Source: Chitinophagaceae bacterium (GTDB taxonomy: Bacteria > Bacteroidota > Bacteroidia > Chitinophagales > Chitinophagaceae). Taken from it: a stretch of 64,000 bases of DNA. The notes below the pieces were generated by a model. The model saw only the letters and a program-made list of their open reading frames with translations. It ran no database searches and was not told the origin of the DNA. The stretch lies in assembly GCA_016787085.1 (NCBI GenBank), contig JAEUVJ010000028.1, positions 1 to 64,000 on the forward strand. Reading direction: 5' to 3'. A program made the translations under genes and the position numbers. Shown here in pieces: positions 62,846 to 64,000 of this stretch. The first letter of the stretch is position 1; each line of letters begins with the position of its first letter.

Positions 62846-62878
62846 CATTAAATTTCCAAATCATCAAATCATAAAGTC

Positions 62879-63298
62879 ATGGCATACTCAGAAAAAGTAA
62901 TAGACCACTACCAGAACCCCAAGAACGTGGGCACACTGGATAAAAGCAAGGCCAATGTGGGCACAGGCCTCGTAGGCGCTCCTGAATGCGGCGACGTGAT
63001 GCGCCTTCAGATCGAAGTGGATGAGGCGACCGGTGTCATCAAAGATGCCAAGTTCAAAACATTTGGCTGTGGCTCTGCCATTGCTTCTTCTTCTTTGGCT
63101 ACCGAATGGCTGAAGGGAAAATCCATAGATGAAGCAATGACCATTGATAACATGACCATCGTGGAAGAACTGAACCTGCCCCCGGTGAAGATCCACTGCT
63201 CGGTACTGGCCGAAGATGCTATCAAAGCAGCGGTGAATGATTACCGGAAAAAGAACGGGCTTCCTGAACTGAAGTTTGAAGAAAGTGTTGTTCATTAA
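62879..63298 (+). CDS. iscU: Fe-S cluster assembly scaffold
   Basis: A 139-residue scaffold on which new Fe-S clusters form. Ligands are C in GAPECGDVM, C in FGCGSAIASSS, and C in HCSVLAEDAIKAA, with the HSP-interaction LPPVK preceding. It lies 107 bases after iscS and about 45 bases before iscA. Confidence 0.96.
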   Translation: MAYSEKVIDHYQNPKNVGTLDKSKANVGTGLVGAPECGDVMRLQIEVDEATGVIKDAKFKTFGCGSAIASSSLATEWLKGKSIDEAMTIDNMTIVEELNLPPVKIHCSVLAEDAIKAAVNDYRKKNGLPELKFEESVVH

Positions 63299-63302
63299 GG
63301 TG

Positions 63303-63328
63303 CCCCACCAACCTCCCCAAAGGGGAGG
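63303..63328 (-). repeat. Palindromic element copy E, between iscU and iscA
   Basis: Hairpin CCTCCCC-AAA-GGGGAGG at 63312-63328, preceded by GCCCCACCAA, a degenerate form of the GGCCCCCTCTAA arm. It is inverted as copy A is. Confidence 0.75.
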
Positions 63329-63343
63329 CTAAGAAAACTCAAA

Positions 63344-63748
63344 ATGATGTCTGACATCTCACAAAATAAGGTCTCTTCTATCCCCCCTTCGGGGGGCGGG
63401 GGGGCCTTAGAAAATTCTATTTACGTAAGCGATAAGGCAAAGGCAAAGGTGCAGCAGTTGCTGGCGGATGCCGGTGTGGGCAACGATCCTTCTTATTTCC
63501 TGCGGGTAAGTGTGGTAGGCGGTGGTTGTTCGGGCCTCAGCTATAAACTGGATTTTGACAACGAACAGAAGCCGATGGACCAGTCGTTTGAGGATAATGG
63601 TGTAAAGGTGGTGACGGACCTGAAGAGCTTTTTGTATCTCGTGAATACGACACTGGATTTTTCAGACGGGCTGAATGGTAAAGGCTTTTACTTCAGCAAC
63701 CCGAATGCAAGCCGGACCTGCGGTTGCGGGGAGAGTTTTGCTGTGTAA
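63344..63748 (+). CDS. iscA: A-type Fe-S carrier (IscA/ErpA-like) with inserted repeat
   Basis: A 134-residue carrier that passes Fe-S clusters to targets. The three ligand Cys are in GGGCSGLSYKL and CGCGESF. The N-terminus is extended: MMSDISQNKVSSIPPSGGGGALENS precedes the usual YVSDKAKAKVQQLL. The SIPPSGGGGAL part is encoded by palindromic element copy F. ATG codons at 63344 and 63347 are both possible. Confidence 0.92.
   Translation: MMSDISQNKVSSIPPSGGGGALENSIYVSDKAKAKVQQLLADAGVGNDPSYFLRVSVVGGGCSGLSYKLDFDNEQKPMDQSFEDNGVKVVTDLKSFLYLVNTTLDFSDGLNGKGFYFSNPNASRTCGCGESFAV
63382..63406 (+). repeat. Palindromic element copy F, in iscA
   Basis: Hairpin CCCCCC-TTC-GGGGGG at 63382-63396, followed by CGGGGGGGCC. 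It is in frame in iscA and encodes PPSGGGGA in its N-terminal extension. Confidence 0.7.
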
Positions 63749-63771
63749 CACGTAATTAATAAATGATTGGA

Positions 63772-63791
63772 CCCTGGCAGAAACGCCGGGG
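63772..63791 (+). terminator. Terminator after iscA
   Basis: CCCTGGC pairs with GCCGGGG (one G-T pair), then TTTTTT at 63792. Confidence 0.7.
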
Positions 63792-63875
63792 TTTTTTATT
63801 TGGAGGTTGCAGTTGCATATCTTTATATATGAAATCTGGACTATAGGAATCCGGAAAGGAGCAACTTAATTTATT

Positions 63876-64000
63876 ATGTTCAATAAAGTTATAGTATCAC
63901 TTTTCATAACGTTGTTTACCCATTTGGAATTTGTTTTTTGCCAGGGAAATATTTTGATAGAGGTTAAGAAGCAAACTTTAGAACTTAACAAAGGTGCTAT
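63876..64000 (+). CDS. Start of an exported protein, cut by the window edge
   Basis: Forty-one codons from the ATG at 63876. The first 22 residues (MFNKVIVSLFITLFTHLEFVFC) form a signal peptide, then QGNILIEVKKQTLELNKGA. The remainder is outside the window and no family can be named. AAAGGAG at 63856-63862 lies rather far upstream to be a ribosome site. Confidence 0.55.
   Translation, partial: MFNKVIVSLFITLFTHLEFVFCQGNILIEVKKQTLELNKGA

Overview
The window comes from a member of the Bacteroidota, most likely family Chitinophagaceae. Evidence for this: promoters of the TAnnTTTG type, few Shine-Dalgarno sequences, a type IX secretion (T9SS) sorting domain, SprB-type repeats, an HmuY haem-binding protein, DUF5777, DUF4920 and DUF6607 proteins, and Bacteroidota-style leuS and ileS. 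The genus cannot be fixed from the sequence alone. No rRNA, tRNA, CRISPR array or classical transposase gene was recognised.

Layout. 1-3.9 kb: the start of ftsX (minus strand) and a very long leuS that carries an in-frame DUF559 nuclease domain and three further palindromic inserts or insert ends. 3.9-10 kb: a FecA-like TonB receptor, a DUF4920 protein, a dihaem cytochrome c peroxidase, a nitroreductase, ferritin and a ChaN-like protein, many of them linked to iron or redox work. 10-15.6 kb: a minus-strand run of exported proteins (SprB/cytochrome fusion, DUF5777, YceI, OB-fold, a 39-residue membrane peptide, two cytochrome-like lipoproteins, a small acidic protein), followed by an AraC regulator with a cysteine cluster. 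16.7-19.4 kb: an SGNH hydrolase, lpxA and an overlapping ABC ATPase. 19.5-24.2 kb: a probable copper-uptake locus with a cysteine-bearing small protein, a Met/His-rich lipoprotein, an OprC/NosA-like receptor carrying CxxxM and HxM, and a periplasmic rhodanese. 24.2-36.8 kb: housekeeping and regulatory genes (ald, tsaE, a CPC-type metal ATPase, recQ, a HerA-like ATPase, a GroES-like protein, an OmpR-type regulator, ruvB, a MarR/NmrA pair with shared operators, an M23 peptidase). 36.9-45.5 kb: a 1629-residue T9SS surface protein and several exported enzymes. 45.8-51.1 kb: a haem-uptake locus (HmuR-like, HmuY, DUF6607) and a Crp/Fnr protein. 51.2-64 kb: ileS, a DksA-like protein, outer-membrane and collagen-like proteins, acpP-fabF-rnc, a methylmalonyl-CoA epimerase, iscS-iscU-iscA, and the start of an exported protein.

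The most unusual feature is a family of short palindromic elements inserted in frame into housekeeping genes. Each has a 17-bp GC-rich hairpin followed by a TTAG-and-G-run tail ending in GCC. Two copies lie in inverted orientation around the DUF559 nuclease domain inside the leuS editing region, two more lie elsewhere in leuS, one lies between iscU and iscA, and one lies inside iscA. The hairpin arms change between copies but stay complementary. A second, unrelated repeat (18 identical bases) sits in frame in both the ABC ATPase and ileS and is read in the same phase in each. leuS and ileS also contain AT-rich patches (27-29% GC by hand count) inside genes that are otherwise near 50%. Together these suggest protein-coding genes that act as tolerated landing sites for small mobile sequences, with the DUF559 cassette as a candidate mobiliser.
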